From the NCBI GenBank assembly GCA_024280885.1, contig JAJRPF010000056.1:62001-126000 (forward strand): a stretch of 64,000 nt of DNA, given 5' to 3'. Under the pieces are notes generated by a model that saw only the letters and a list, made by a program, of their open reading frames with translations, ran no database searches and was not told the origin of the DNA. This DNA comes from Planctomycetota bacterium. Lineage in GTDB: Bacteria > Planctomycetota > JAJSAM01 > JAJVHW01. Numbering within the stretch: the stretch's first letter is position 1; each line of letters begins with the position of its first letter. Below are positions 35,887 through 43,027 of the stretch, piece by piece. The position numbers and the translations under genes were made by a program.

Positions 35887-35946
35887 ATTCTCAGCCAGCC
35901 TTGAATCTCAGCCAGCCTTGAACCCGCCCGCGCCGGCGAGGGCAGC

Positions 35947-37221
35947 TCACTCGATGCCGTAGACCGCCTTCAGACGTGCGGCCATCCGCGTCTCAATCGC
36001 GAAGCGCGAGAGCACGTCTTCGATGTAGATCGAGTCGGGCCGCATCTTCTGCGGGAGGTACTGGCTCAGTGCTTGGACCGCGGCGTTCAAGGACTTCTCG
36101 CCGCCGCCGAGGGCACGGTCGAAGAAGGGGCGCACGTCTGTCCACTCCTTGTGGCCGACGGCCGAGAAGTACGAGAGCAGAAACCAAGGCTGAACGGAGC
36201 CCTTCGCCAATCCGTCGAGAACGGCCTGATCGGTCTTCCACGCGTCCAGTTGTAGATCCGGGTTCATGCTCAGAACGCGGACCGCATCCCGATTGCCCTC
36301 CCGCAGTGCCGGCGCGATCAGAGTTGAGATGTCGAGACCGACGAGCATGTCTGGCGGCAACATGCGCAGGAGGCGGCCGACCTCCGCGGCGGGAACAGCC
36401 CCGGACTTGAGGCGTTCGAGTGCCTCCACCGGGTCAAGTGGTTCCGCCCAGAACGAAGACACGAGTCGCTTGAGATCGCCCCGGATGGATGCAATCGCTT
36501 CCGGTTGTTTGTCCTTCGGCGTCTCCAATATCTTGCGTGCGTAGCCGCGGAAGACGGCGAGTTGTTCGTCGTCGACGACTCCGGGAAGAAGGATGCCGAC
36601 GCCTTCGGTGAAGATCTCCAGGACGTTGCCATTCGGGATCTTCTCGAACGCCTTCGGATTGTCCGCCATCGTGCGAAAGACGTAGTCCGACAGTCCGACG
36701 ACCTGCTCCTCGTGCTGCACCAGAAACTTGATCCACGGGTAGAGCTGACGGACCGCTTGCGTCTGGTCGCCGAAGAGCTTCTCCACCATCTCTCGATTGG
36801 TCCAGACATCGGACATCGCGTCGATGATGGCGACATGACCGGCTTCGCCGCGACCCAGTTGCGCCTCCGCGAACGCCATGAACTCGCGCGATGCCTCGGG
36901 TCCTGATGTGGCGTCCGCGAGCGAGAACGTCGGGGCGCTGCCGTCGGTCCGTGGACCGGTATCGGCAGCGAGAGCGTTTGTATCCTTGCTCTCTTCCGCG
37001 CTGACATGGCGGGCGCGACCGGCACTGCTCACGCGCTCGCGCTTCTTCTCGGCTGCCGCGAGTCGGTCGGTCAACTCGTCCACCTGCGTGCGGAGATCCT
37101 CGATCTCTGCTCGATCGTCCGTGTCGGCGCTCTCCGAGGCGGGCTCGCTCATCACTCCGCCTACCAGGAAAGCCGCCACGGCGGTCACGATCCATCCTCC
37201 TGCAATCGCTGCGGTCTTCAT
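35947..37221 (-). CDS. Membrane-anchored hypothetical with N-terminal coiled coil
   Basis: 424 residues from ATG 37221. A single membrane span (about 5-24, AIAGGWIVTAVAAFLVGGVM) is followed by a coiled coil (about 36-63, ADTDDRAEIEDLRTQVDELT and on). A Ser/Thr-rich linker then leads to an all-helical domain with no recognised motif. The topology points to a periplasmic body. It lies next to, and on the same strand as, the secretion/pilus operon, but a 142-bp gap separates it from the last gene of that operon, so it may be independent. Confidence 0.7.
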   Translation of the reverse strand: MKTAAIAGGWIVTAVAAFLVGGVMSEPASESADTDDRAEIEDLRTQVDELTDRLAAAEKKRERVSSAGRARHVSAEESKDTNALAADTGPRTDGSAPTFSLADATSGPEASREFMAFAEAQLGRGEAGHVAIIDAMSDVWTNREMVEKLFGDQTQAVRQLYPWIKFLVQHEEQVVGLSDYVFRTMADNPKAFEKIPNGNVLEIFTEGVGILLPGVVDDEQLAVFRGYARKILETPKDKQPEAIASIRGDLKRLVSSFWAEPLDPVEALERLKSGAVPAAEVGRLLRMLPPDMLVGLDISTLIAPALREGNRDAVRVLSMNPDLQLDAWKTDQAVLDGLAKGSVQPWFLLSYFSAVGHKEWTDVRPFFDRALGGGEKSLNAAVQALSQYLPQKMRPDSIYIEDVLSRFAIETRMAARLKAVYGIE

Positions 37222-37363
37222 GCTCTTCCCCCGTCGCTCGCCGTGTTGCGTACTGCCACCGAGCGCACGGCGCTCACGCGCTCTCAACGACTCCGTCCGG
37301 CGATCTGGATTGAGAGTATCCGGCGCGACGGCTCCCGGCCACCGCGATCACACGTTCGGCGCG

Positions 37364-37774
37364 CTACTCTCGCCAGTGCGTGACGACGGGGAGGTGCTCG
37401 CCACGCAACGCGAGTGTGGCCTCGACACGTTCCGCGATCTCGCTCGCGTAGGGCGCTGCGTCGATGGCTGCGCGGGCGACAACCTGCACTTGGTCTGCGT
37501 TGCGTGTCACATCGAGGCGCACATCGCTCGCGCCAATCTGTAGCGTCTCACCTGCGTAGTCGGGGTCGCGTGCGAGTGCCCATCGAGCGTGTTCAATTCC
37601 GCCGGACGCGGCGGCGTGCGCCGTCGCGGAAAGTCGATCGCGGACGGTGTCCACCACGCCTCGGCGCGTGCGGTCCGCCATCGTCATGGCGAAGAGGGCC
37701 GCCGCGGCGACGACCAGCAATGTGATGATCAGGGCCATGCCCCGGTCCCGGTTCGCGCGCCGAGTGATCTTCAT
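37364..37774 (-). CDS. GspK/PilX-like minor pseudopilin
   Basis: 136 residues from ATG 37774, which overlaps the previous stop by 4 nt. The N-terminus RRANRDRGMALIITLLVV is a prepilin leader cut after Gly12. Position +5 is Ile rather than Glu, as usual for GspK/PilX tip pilins. The rest is a short helical body (AAASGGIEHARWALARDPDY). It is the last gene of the operon. Full GspK is about twice this length, so this is a reduced form. Confidence 0.75.
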   Translation of the reverse strand: MKITRRANRDRGMALIITLLVVAAAALFAMTMADRTRRGVVDTVRDRLSATAHAAASGGIEHARWALARDPDYAGETLQIGASDVRLDVTRNADQVQVVARAAIDAAPYASEIAERVEATLALRGEHLPVVTHWRE

Positions 37775-38208
37775 CGTGTCGCCTCGCAGCGCGCCCGAAC
37801 GGTCGTACTGAGCAGTGGCGCGCGCACGTTGTCGCGCCGCGGGATGGGGGCCACGCCGACGGTCCACATCCGCGCGGACGCACTCTTCGCTTCGAGGCGC
37901 GAGATGCCGTGGACGACTTTCTCGTCGTCGCGGCGCAGGGAGCCGTCCGAGACCGTCCAACGTACTCCGTCGGTGATAAGCGCACCGTCTTCCACGCCGA
38001 CGACCGATGCGCTCCGGATCGCGTCCGTGAGCAGGTTCGAAGCCCCGCGCATATGACGTAGATCGTTGGCGTAGTCCTGGGCGACACGATCGTCCCGCCG
38101 TGCCGTGGAGAGCAGGACTGCAGCGACTCCCGAGAGTGATGTGATCAGCGCGAGCGAGACCATCAGTTCCGCAAGTGTGTGGCCATGCGCGTGTCGGGAG
38201 CGGCTCAT
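37771..38208 (-). CDS. Type IV pilin-like / pseudopilin protein
   Basis: 145 residues from ATG 38208. The prepilin leader SRSRHAHG is cut before H10; HTLAELMVSLALITSLSGV has Glu at +5 as required for assembly. The C-terminal part (SLRRDDEKVVHGISRLEA) resembles GspJ/PulJ-type minor pseudopilins. Both ends overlap neighbours by 4 nt (ATGA). Confidence 0.8.
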   Translation of the reverse strand: MSRSRHAHGHTLAELMVSLALITSLSGVAAVLLSTARRDDRVAQDYANDLRHMRGASNLLTDAIRSASVVGVEDGALITDGVRWTVSDGSLRRDDEKVVHGISRLEAKSASARMWTVGVAPIPRRDNVRAPLLSTTVRARCEATR

Positions 38209-38597
38209 CGGTCCGTCTCTCTTGCGACGAGCGTCACGATCCTGGTCTCTCTTGGAGCGGCTTCGCCCGGCTCGGACCAGCGCACGATGGCCTCCACTTC
38301 GAACAGTCCAGGTCGACGCTCTGTGACCACGCGCATCAGGTGTGCGTCAGCGAGCGGCGCATTCTCTGGAACCGAGAGTTCGAGCGTTCCCGCTTCGAGC
38401 TCCAGCGCGTGCGTGCCCGCTGCCTCCAGGGCGCCGGTCGCGAGGCGATGAGCCGAGGATGCGCGAAAGCCTGCGGCGGTCGCCCGCAACTGCGACGGAC
38501 CGCCCCAGATCAGCGTTCCTCCGACGAGAGCGAGAACTCCCAGCGAGATCGTCGCTTCGAGGACCGAGAACCCGGCGCAGCGGCGCCGTCCGATCAT
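38205..38597 (-). CDS. Type IV pilin-like / pseudopilin protein
   Basis: 130 residues from ATG 38597; TAGGAG at the upstream stop gives 5-nt spacing, which favours it over ATG 38612. The prepilin site is G9|FSVLEATISLG with Glu at +5. The short body (LELEAGTLELSVPENAP) fits a GspI/GspH-type minor pseudopilin. It sits between the second gspF-like gene and the next pilin. Confidence 0.78.
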   Translation of the reverse strand: MIGRRRCAGFSVLEATISLGVLALVGGTLIWGGPSQLRATAAGFRASSAHRLATGALEAAGTHALELEAGTLELSVPENAPLADAHLMRVVTERRPGLFEVEAIVRWSEPGEAAPRETRIVTLVARETDR

Positions 38598-38605
38598 CGC
38601 GACTC

Positions 38606-39685
38606 CTACCATGGCGCCACCGTGTCTCGGAGCTGCGCGAATACCATGAATACCTGACCGAATACCAGACCGACCGCGCTCCCGCAGAGAAGCAGGAGTG
38701 CGGGGGAGAGAAGTGCCAAGAAGCGCTCTCTGGATCTCTCGGCGCGCTCGCCCGCCATGGCCGAGAGTTCGTCGAGGGCAGCGGCCACCTGCGTCGGTGG
38801 CCCCGCGAGCATGGACGATCGCGCACGCAGCCACGTCGGCACCGGCAGTCGTTCCCACGCCTCCGCGAAGGCTGTCCCCTCGTGGATCGAATGTGCCGCC
38901 TCGCGAACGGCGGTGACGTGACGCCCGTGTCCAATCGCGGCCGAAGTCCGATCCATCGCCGCGTCGATCGGGCGTCCCGCTCGAACGGCCGCGGACAGAG
39001 CGCGCAACCAGTTGGCAGTGCAATGCACGGGTGCTTCGCGTCGTAGTCCATGCAGCGCGGCGAGCAGGGCCGCGATGGGTGGCTTCCGGCTGCAGGCCAC
39101 GACGACGAACGCGGCGATGAGCCCTCCGGCGACGTAGCGCGTGAGCTCAACGGCCCACATCAGAGCCGGCGTATGGAGTTCCATCGAACTCGTGACCTGC
39201 TGGAACTTCGGTGCGACGGAGAGTCCGACGAAGCCGCCGAGAAACGCGAGGATGACTGTTGGATACGCGAGTCGCATCAACACGCTGTGGAAGAACCGCA
39301 GTGAGTCTCGGTCCTCACGCGCAGCGTTCCGCAGCGCGGCGCCGACGTTTGGTCCGCCCTCCGCCGATGCGATGCTCGCCGTCGCCGTGACGGAGAGGCC
39401 CAGCGCGCCGGAGAGCGCCGCAGAGAGTGGCAGTCCTTCGTCCAGTCGGCGTGCAGCTTCGAGGATCGCGCGTTTCTTTCGTCCGCGTTCGTCGTGGGCG
39501 ATCAACCAGAGGAACTGCGGCTCGACCGGGACGTCGCGTCGGATGGCCGACGCCAGAGTCTCCAAGACACGCGCTCGAAACTCGCTTTGGCTCCCGACCG
39601 TGAGCCGTGCTGCCGTGCTGGCGAGCAATGCTGATCCAAGGATCGCGAGCAGGATCGCGAGTATGCCAAGAACGCCGCCTGACAT
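38606..39685 (-). CDS. Second, divergent GspF/PilC-like membrane platform protein
   Basis: 359 residues from ATG 39685 (TGATG with gspF); GTG 39688 is an alternative. It has an extra N-terminal span at about 4-25 (GVLGILAILLAILGSALLAS). Two T2SSF-like helical repeats follow: RVLETLASAIRRDVPVEP...LSAALSG and ANWLRALSAAVRAGRPIDAA, each followed by a hydrophobic pair. Similarity to the upstream gspF is low, so this is an old paralogue. Two GspF-type platforms in one operon are unusual and recall the TadB/TadC pair, although the rest of a Tad locus is absent. Confidence 0.72.
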   Translation of the reverse strand: MSGGVLGILAILLAILGSALLASTAARLTVGSQSEFRARVLETLASAIRRDVPVEPQFLWLIAHDERGRKKRAILEAARRLDEGLPLSAALSGALGLSVTATASIASAEGGPNVGAALRNAAREDRDSLRFFHSVLMRLAYPTVILAFLGGFVGLSVAPKFQQVTSSMELHTPALMWAVELTRYVAGGLIAAFVVVACSRKPPIAALLAALHGLRREAPVHCTANWLRALSAAVRAGRPIDAAMDRTSAAIGHGRHVTAVREAAHSIHEGTAFAEAWERLPVPTWLRARSSMLAGPPTQVAAALDELSAMAGERAERSRERFLALLSPALLLLCGSAVGLVFGQVFMVFAQLRDTVAPW

Positions 39686-40785
39686 CACCAGCCACCCAGT
39701 GAGCGCACCGCGAGTTCCGTCATCGGGACCACAAACGTGTACGCGAGGATGAAGACGACGGCGCCGACGGCCAGTTCGGCGGCCGGGGCGAGGATGGCAA
39801 TCGTGCGCTCCACCGCGCGCTCGAGTCGAACCTCATAGTGCTCGGCGAGATCGGAGAGGCCTTCCTCCGGGCGTCCGCGCTCCTGCGCGGCGCGTAGCAG
39901 CCACAGTTCAGAGGGCGGAGCGATCCCGGCGGCGCGCGCGGCCGCTTCGATCCCGGCGCCGTCGTGCGCGGCCGCCGCCATGGTCAGCACGTCGGCGCGC
40001 AATCCAGGCTCATCCGTTGTCTGCGCAACGAGGTCCAATGCTTCGGGCAGTGGCACGGCATGGCGCACAAGCGAGGCAAGAGTGCCGAAGACGCCCGTCA
40101 GCCCGGCGTAGAGTCGAAGCCGACCGATGACAGGCCAGCGGAGGCGGGATGCGCGCGCGCCGAGACGTCCGTCGAGTGGGTTGCGTTTCCAGGCGAAGAC
40201 CGCGGCGCCGAGTACACACGCGAGTAGCCCCGCGAGAGCGCCGCCCGCAACCATGAGACGCGAGTCCCAGTACGGACTCGTACTCCCCATGCCCCCCGCA
40301 CCCATCTGTGCGCTGAGACTCTGGCTCGCGTTGATCGACTCCACGATGTCGTGGAACTGTGGTCCGACGAAGATGACGAGTCCGACTCCGATCAGGAGGA
40401 CGACCGAGGCGCTGACCATCGGGCCGGCGAGTGCGCGGCGTATCGAACGCCCGATGCGCGCGCGTTGTTCGGCGTGGCGCGCGATCTCGGCCATGGCTCC
40501 GGGGAGATCGCCGGACGCCATCCCGGCGGCGATCAACGCACCGTGCGCCGGGGAGAAGACGCCATCGTGTCGCGCATACGCTTCGTCGAGCGGGACACCG
40601 TCCTGGAGGTCGGAAGCCAGCTCCCGGACCGCCTCCTGCAGCGGGCCGGCGCGAAGATCAGAGTCGACGGTGGCGAGGGCGCGCGGAAGCGGAACACCGG
40701 CGCGACACATCGATGCGAGCGAGCCGTGTAACACGGCAATCGGGTCAGTGGACGTGGGCTGGTGACTACGAGTGGCCGAGGACAC
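39685..40785 (-). CDS. gspF: GspF/PilC-type inner-membrane platform protein
   Basis: 366 residues from GTG 40785, with GGAGG upstream; it overlaps gspE by 20 nt. Two T2SSF repeats are clear: LASMCRAGVPLPRALATV (about 22-39) with GDLPGAMAEIARHAEQ, and TLASLVRHAVPLPEALDLVA with YEVRLERAVERT. Three membrane spans are visible, including ASVVLLIGVGLVIFVGP and LAVGAVVFILAYTFVVPM. It couples the ATPase to pseudopilus assembly. Confidence 0.92.
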   Translation of the reverse strand: MSSATRSHQPTSTDPIAVLHGSLASMCRAGVPLPRALATVDSDLRAGPLQEAVRELASDLQDGVPLDEAYARHDGVFSPAHGALIAAGMASGDLPGAMAEIARHAEQRARIGRSIRRALAGPMVSASVVLLIGVGLVIFVGPQFHDIVESINASQSLSAQMGAGGMGSTSPYWDSRLMVAGGALAGLLACVLGAAVFAWKRNPLDGRLGARASRLRWPVIGRLRLYAGLTGVFGTLASLVRHAVPLPEALDLVAQTTDEPGLRADVLTMAAAAHDGAGIEAAARAAGIAPPSELWLLRAAQERGRPEEGLSDLAEHYEVRLERAVERTIAILAPAAELAVGAVVFILAYTFVVPMTELAVRSLGGW

Positions 40786-41881
40786 GCTGCACCTCCTCGT
40801 TTGTGGTCGCACCTGCGTCGACGAGTGTTTCAGCGGCTACACGCAGACTCGCGAAGCCGGACTCGCGCGCCGCTGCTGCGAGTCGTTCGCCGTCACCCTT
40901 CGCGAGGATCACCTCACGCAGCGCGGGCGTCAACTCGACCCACTCGGCTGCGATCACGCGTCCGCGATAACCGGTGTTGCGACAACTCGGGCAACCCTGC
41001 GACGCGCATGTGGCGCACGATCGTCGGAGCAGTCGTTGCGCGAGAACGCCGCGGACGGCGGTCGTCAGCACGAATGGTTCGACGCTCATTTCCAGGAGAC
41101 GCGCGAAGACAGCCGGTGCCGTTCCGGCGTGAACCGTCGACGCGACGAGATGTCCCGTCAGGCCTGCTTCGAGGGCGATGCGCGCCGTCTCACGGTCGCG
41201 GATCTCACCGACGAGCAAGACGTCGGGGTCCTGGCGCAACAATGATCGGAGTGCCCGTGCGAAGTCGAGTCCCGCGGACTCGCTGACCTCGGTCTGCACA
41301 ACGCCGGGGAGACGCCGTTCGACGGGGTCCTCCAGCGTCATCAGACTACGGCCTGCATCCGTCCGCGCGAGGTGGCGCAGCGCTGCGTAGAGCGTCGTCG
41401 TCTTGCCGCTGCCGCTCGGGCCGGTCAGAAGCACCACACCGTCGGGACGCGCGAGGGCGGCGCTGAGACCGGCGAGCACGCTTGGTGGGAGACCGAGTTC
41501 AGCGAGATCCGGCGCCTGCGTCTCGGCTGCATCCAGTCGCAGCGCAGCCCGCTCGCCCAGGAGTGTCGGGTACGTCGCGACGCGTATCTCCATACCGGTG
41601 GGGGAGCGCTCCGCGGCGATCCGCCCCTCCTGCGGAACGTCGGTGCGGTAGGCGAGCAGCCCGGAGAGGGCTTTCAGTCGACCGACCACCTGTGCCGCGA
41701 TTGAGGCGGGCAAAGGGTCGGCTTCGACCAGCACGCCGTCGAGACGGAGCCGTACGCGCATGGAGTCGCCGTCGGGGTCCAGATGGATATCACTCGCACC
41801 GCGTTCTGCGGCGGTGCGGAGGACGCGCTCCACGGCTTCGACAGCGGGAGCGTGCGGACGGGTGGGGGCACGGATCGACAT
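40766..41881 (-). CDS. gspE: GspE/PilB-type secretion ATPase, N-terminally minimal
   Basis: 371 residues from ATG 41881. It powers pseudopilus or pilus assembly. All ATPase motifs are present: GPSGSGKT Walker A (154-161), Asp box MTLEDPVERR (181-190), Walker B DVLLVGEIRDRE, His box HLVASTVHAGTA (244-255) and the tetra-Cys zinc motif (289, 292, 297, 300). The usual 150-residue N1E domain that binds GspL is missing; ERGASDIHLDP starts near residue 27. The start is uncertain because upstream in-frame sequence is low quality. Confidence 0.93.
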   Translation of the reverse strand: MSIRAPTRPHAPAVEAVERVLRTAAERGASDIHLDPDGDSMRVRLRLDGVLVEADPLPASIAAQVVGRLKALSGLLAYRTDVPQEGRIAAERSPTGMEIRVATYPTLLGERAALRLDAAETQAPDLAELGLPPSVLAGLSAALARPDGVVLLTGPSGSGKTTTLYAALRHLARTDAGRSLMTLEDPVERRLPGVVQTEVSESAGLDFARALRSLLRQDPDVLLVGEIRDRETARIALEAGLTGHLVASTVHAGTAPAVFARLLEMSVEPFVLTTAVRGVLAQRLLRRSCATCASQGCPSCRNTGYRGRVIAAEWVELTPALREVILAKGDGERLAAAARESGFASLRVAAETLVDAGATTNEEVQRVLGHS

Positions 41882-42219
41882 TGGGGTGCAGGCGCACTCC
41901 GGCCGACCCGGAACACTCCTCTTCCCGCATCGGAAGTGCACCACGGCGCGCTTGAGACCCGACAGCCTCGACTGACATCCTTCGATGTCGTTAGCGCGCG
42001 AACGATTGTCGTCACTCGTAGTCAACGCGCGCTTGGCTGGGCTTCCATTCGGCGCCCACCCGCAGCGCGACTCGGGCGTTCGGGCATCAATCGAGCGCGT
42101 GTTTCGAGCCTGAAACGGGCGTCGCATCCCCTGATCTGGCAGAAACGTGAGCGCGCGAACGGTTTTGGTACGCCCGTTGCTCAAGGAGAGACGGAACAAC
42201 CCGTTCCAGGAGAACTGCC
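41882..42219. other. Gap between gspE and a divergent small ORF
   Basis: 338 bp without a supportable gene. The minus strand should carry the promoter of the gspE operon, but I see no clear -35/-10 pair. An open frame continues upstream of gspE ATG here, but it is Arg/Ser-rich and lacks family similarity. Confidence 0.3.
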
Positions 42220-42360
42220 ATGCGAAAGACACTGACACACTGCCCGACCGGCCGCGCCACACGACGCGGACCGTGGGGCGACGTCTTTCTCGGGCCCTGC
42301 CGCACGCGAGCAACGCGCATTCTCGCGGTAGGGCGTTCTCGGGACGAGGCGCACGCCTGA
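42220..42360 (+). CDS. Tiny ORF with a good ribosome-binding site
   Basis: 46 residues from ATG 42220 (MRKTLTHCPTGRATRRGPWG...), with AGGAG 7-8 nt upstream. It is Arg-rich with two Cys and matches no family I know. It lies divergent from the gspE operon and just before the repeat-dense stretch, so it could equally be a leader for that region. Confidence 0.25.
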   Translation: MRKTLTHCPTGRATRRGPWGDVFLGPCRTRATRILAVGRSRDEAHA

Positions 42361-42501
42361 CGGCGTCCCTCTCTTTCCCCGTCGAATGCGCGCGATCTCG
42401 TCGCTGACGAGATTGGCACGAGACGTCTCCCTCCGCTCGGCCTCACCAGCCGACATCACGCTCTGGCACTCACGTGCTGGGAGCGCTCCGACGAGTCTGC
42501 C

Positions 42502-42648
42502 GCGGGAAGTGCCCGCACTCTCCCCACTCCCTAGCGGGAAGGTCCCGCGACTCCCCACGCGCAGGAAGGGCCTGCGCACCACCACGGCGTGGCCGGCTGC
42601 GAACCGGTTCGCGTCGCGTCCAACCACTCCACCGCGGGAAGGGCCCGC
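42502..42648 (+). repeat. Four 15-nt hairpin units with covarying stems
   Basis: Units lie at 42502-42516, 42534-42548, 42561-42575 and 42634-42648. Each has a 5-bp stem and a 5-nt loop beginning AAG. Three stems are GCGGG/CCCGC; the third is GCAGG/CCTGC, so one base pair has changed on both sides. Spacing is 32, 27 and 73 bp. Confidence 0.7.
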
Positions 42649-42764
42649 ACACCCGACGCTCTACTTGACACAACTACGGGATAGAGCGCGGTCCGACTGC
42701 CTGGCTGCGGCGATGCCCTCGGTCCGCCAGACACCGGGCACCGCGGCGTGGACTCGAGAAGACG

Positions 42765-42973
42765 CCCGCCGTCCCCGGTCGGCGGCGGAGCAACGAGTTC
42801 TCTTGTCGGGGCCAGGTGGCCCGCCGACGCCCGGGTACGATCCGAGCGAAGGGGCTCTCTCCTCTCCCCTCTCCGAACTCGGCAACGCGCTCCGTGCTTG
42901 GTCTCTGGCGGACCGACGGGCTCTCTTGTTCGAGCCGGTCAGCCCGCCCGTGACCGAGCACGATCCAAGAGCG
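42765..42973 (-). repeat. 79-bp GC-rich dispersed repeat (copy 1) plus degenerate tandem copy
   Basis: 42765-42843 is the reverse complement of 53110-53188 with about three mismatches in 79 positions. A weaker direct copy of its right two-thirds follows at 42907-42973 (CTCTCTTGTTCGAGCC matches TTCTCTTGTCGGGGCC). Looser similarity to the 53-kb copy continues leftward to about 42710 (GCGGACCGAGGGC). No gene is visible in 42361-43027. Confidence 0.8.
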
Positions 42974-43027
42974 GACCCTCATGTATCGAAGAGCCTCGCT
43001 GAGCGAAGCCGGGATACCTCTCGGAAG

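Noticed and set aside
42502..42648. CRISPR array
   Set aside because: Repeats are only 15 nt, unevenly spaced and hairpin-like; there are no spacers of constant length and no cas genes.
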